From Amblyomma americanum (taxonomy: Eukaryota; Arthropoda; Arachnida; Ixodida; Ixodidae): a stretch of DNA of 64,000 nucleotides. Below are positions 62,652 to 64,000 of this stretch, piece by piece. The stretch is taken from positions 148,189,690 through 148,253,689 of the forward strand of contig NC_135504.1 of the NCBI RefSeq assembly GCF_052857255.1, written 5' to 3'. How positions within the stretch are numbered: the first letter of the stretch is position 1; every line of letters starts with the position of its first letter. The notes beneath the pieces are model-generated. The model made no database searches. It was given only the letters and a program-made list of their open reading frames with translations, and had not been told where the DNA came from. The translations under genes were made by a program, and so were the position numbers.

Positions 62652-64000
62652 TCACCATCGATCCAGAAACTTCAGCTCTTTCTTGGTTAGAACAACTGAT
62701 GGCATGCTTACACACCTGTCCTCTGCACGAGCAATACTTGCCGCCTCGATTATCTCCCTAACACACTGATCATTGTGTCGAGTAACGATTGTGCTTTTTT
62801 GGAACGCAGGCGCGCAAGGTTTTCTGCGGCGACGTGCAGACTCATTGCCACAATTACGACAGTGCGTGCTAAGATGGCCCCGGTCACCATCATTTACATT
62901 CTTGTTGTGTTCTTTCAATCTGGTATTTATGCACCTGCCGGTTTGTCTAATGTATTCGCGTCCGCAGGACAACGGAACGCAATATACGACACCATCGTCG
63001 CAAGTGACAAACTGATTCTGGTGTCTAATCATGCACGATTTTTCCTTTTTGCTGTAGCACGGGTTAGTCTTCTTGCACAGAACTGATAGTTTGAGTGGGG
63101 CCGAAAACACAACATTAACGCCTACGCGCTTTCCAATCTTCTTCAAGTTGTGGGAAGTCTGGTGGATATACGGAATGACTGCCACTTTTTTGCGTGCATC
63201 CGGGCCTGTCACGGCATTCTTTTCAGATTCCCGGACGTTTTTCATTTTCTGGAGCAAGCCCTCGGCCACAGAAACCACAAGGGCCTCCGGGTACCCTGCG
63301 TCAGACAGGCGTCTATTTTGCAGGGCTAGACTTTCTTTGATCATATGGTCGCAGGACTTAGTCAGGGCATTTACAAAACAGTGCTTTACAACGCTGCTCT
63401 TCACAAGCTTGGAGTGGGCAGACACAGCGGGTAATAAACCTTTTTTCCCCCGTGGTTCATACCCCCAACAAACATGGTCATTGCAAAACTTTAGTCTTAG
63501 TTCCAAAAATCTAATGGAATTGTTGCTGGGCAGTTCATGCGTCAAAACTAAAGGTGCTAAGTTTCGCTTGAATGTGTCAAGCACGTCTTCGGCTGTTACA
63601 TGAAAATCCGCATTGGTGTTGTCAGTTATGATTAAAAAGTCATCTACAAATCTAAAGACTTGGAAAACACTTGTACCTTCGAGACATCTTTCAATCATTC
63701 TGTCATGCATGGCTAAAAACAAGTCGCTAAGGACCGGGGCAATACATGATCCAATGCATATTCCGCGTTTTTGCAGGTAAAAACCTTTGTCCCAGGTGGC
63801 AAACGTAGATCGCAGGTACACATCAAGCAATTCTGGAAAGCCAATAACATGTAAACCACAACTTTTCTGGAACGAAACGGCACCCATCCTATCAATGGCC
63901 TGTTCAACACATGATAGCAGAGCATCATGCGGCAAAGAGTAAAAAAGGTCTTTTACGTCTATGGAAAAGGCAGATACATTTGCAGTCTTATGCTGCCGCA
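62652..64000 (-). CDS. Penelope-like RT/GIY-YIG protein, C-terminal part (window edge)
   Basis: Same protein as the full copy. The frame is open to the window edge, so the N-terminal half is missing only because the window ends; the visible part starts just before motif A (SIDVKDLFYSLP). FVDD, motif B and the C-terminal zinc-finger-like and endonuclease regions are present. By my count about 14 of roughly 449 comparable residues differ from the other copy. Notable ones are YIG to YIR in the endonuclease signature, TCGDG to TCDDG, VYR to VYC, and GFLE to GFPE. The YIG glycine is strongly conserved in the family, so the endonuclease of this copy is probably impaired. No stop or frameshift is seen. 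Confidence 0.9.
   Translation of the reverse strand, partial: RQHKTANVSAFSIDVKDLFYSLPHDALLSCVEQAIDRMGAVSFQKSCGLHVIGFPELLDVYLRSTFATWDKGFYLQKRGICIGSCIAPVLSDLFLAMHDRMIERCLEGTSVFQVFRFVDDFLIITDNTNADFHVTAEDVLDTFKRNLAPLVLTHELPSNNSIRFLELRLKFCNDHVCWGYEPRGKKGLLPAVSAHSKLVKSSVVKHCFVNALTKSCDHMIKESLALQNRRLSDAGYPEALVVSVAEGLLQKMKNVRESEKNAVTGPDARKKVAVIPYIHQTSHNLKKIGKRVGVNVVFSAPLKLSVLCKKTNPCYSKKEKSCMIRHQNQFVTCDDGVVYCVPLSCGREYIRQTGRCINTRLKEHNKNVNDGDRGHLSTHCRNCGNESARRRRKPCAPAFQKSTIVTRHNDQCVREIIEAASIARAEDRCVSMPSVVLTKKELKFLDRW

Larger units (their letters stand above)
62476..64000 (-). mobile_element. Penelope-like element, second tandem copy (partial, runs off window)
   Basis: Head-to-tail neighbour of the full copy, same strand, nearly identical over the 1,525 bp seen. 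Only its 3' part lies in the window: C-terminal half of the ORF and 3' UTR. It lies upstream of the full copy in the sense of transcription. Confidence 0.92.

Noticed and set aside
60169..63603. Plus-strand open frames of 66-176 codons over the PLEs
   Set aside because: They lie opposite the RT/endonuclease ORF, recur in both copies only because the copies are near identical, and show no family motif.
1..64000. Telomere repeats (TTAGG or TTAGGG runs)
   Set aside because: None seen, so a telomeric position is not supported directly by the sequence.

Overview
The window is a eukaryotic, non-genic block. About 59.9 kb is an uninterrupted tandem satellite, and about 4.1 kb at the right edge is a tandem pair of Penelope-like retroelements (PLEs). 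No host gene, tRNA or rRNA is visible. The retroelement protein combines a reverse transcriptase with a C-terminal GIY-YIG endonuclease, which marks an endonuclease-positive PLE of an animal genome. The style of the element and its leader motifs suggest a chelicerate, most likely a hard tick. That assignment is inference from recall, not proof.

Satellite (1 to about 59,872): the monomer is 129 bp, about 39% GC and rich in CpG, with an MluI-type ACGCGT in most copies. Several diverged monomer types are interleaved and organised into higher-order repeats of different scale: an ~1.42 kb unit (11 monomers) at the left, an ~4.27 kb unit (33 monomers) at about 13.2-25.9 kb, an ~3.2 kb unit (25 monomers) at about 30.4-38.9 kb, and an almost identical ~7.8 kb tandem duplication at about 43.5-59.1 kb. 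Because 129 is a multiple of three, one frame of most monomers is stop-free. The many short open frames over the satellite are artefacts of that, so I annotate none as genes.

Insertions in the satellite: three distinct short insertions are present, two of them carried twice because they sit in the 7.8 kb duplication. Each is flanked by a 10-12 bp direct duplication of satellite sequence. Two consist of a long hairpin (118 bp perfect; 57-nt arms with a 20-nt loop) followed by ATG and a stub of 11-13 codons whose start (M-x-NQLA-x-Q) matches the start of the full PLE protein. The third is a 60-bp pyrimidine-rich leader-like piece ending at an ATG. I interpret all three as PLE 5' leader fragments. 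They may be a hairpin-ended, non-autonomous class produced by internal priming plus snap-back synthesis, and they are the most novel signal here.

PLE pair (59,872-64,000, minus strand): two head-to-tail copies repeat with an exact 2,604 bp period. The downstream copy has an apparently intact 808-codon ORF. The 3' end of the upstream copy lies directly before the ATG of the downstream copy and supplies a TATA box and leader, the pseudo-LTR arrangement known for PLEs. The upstream copy continues past the window edge and carries a change in its GIY-YIG motif (YIG to YIR).
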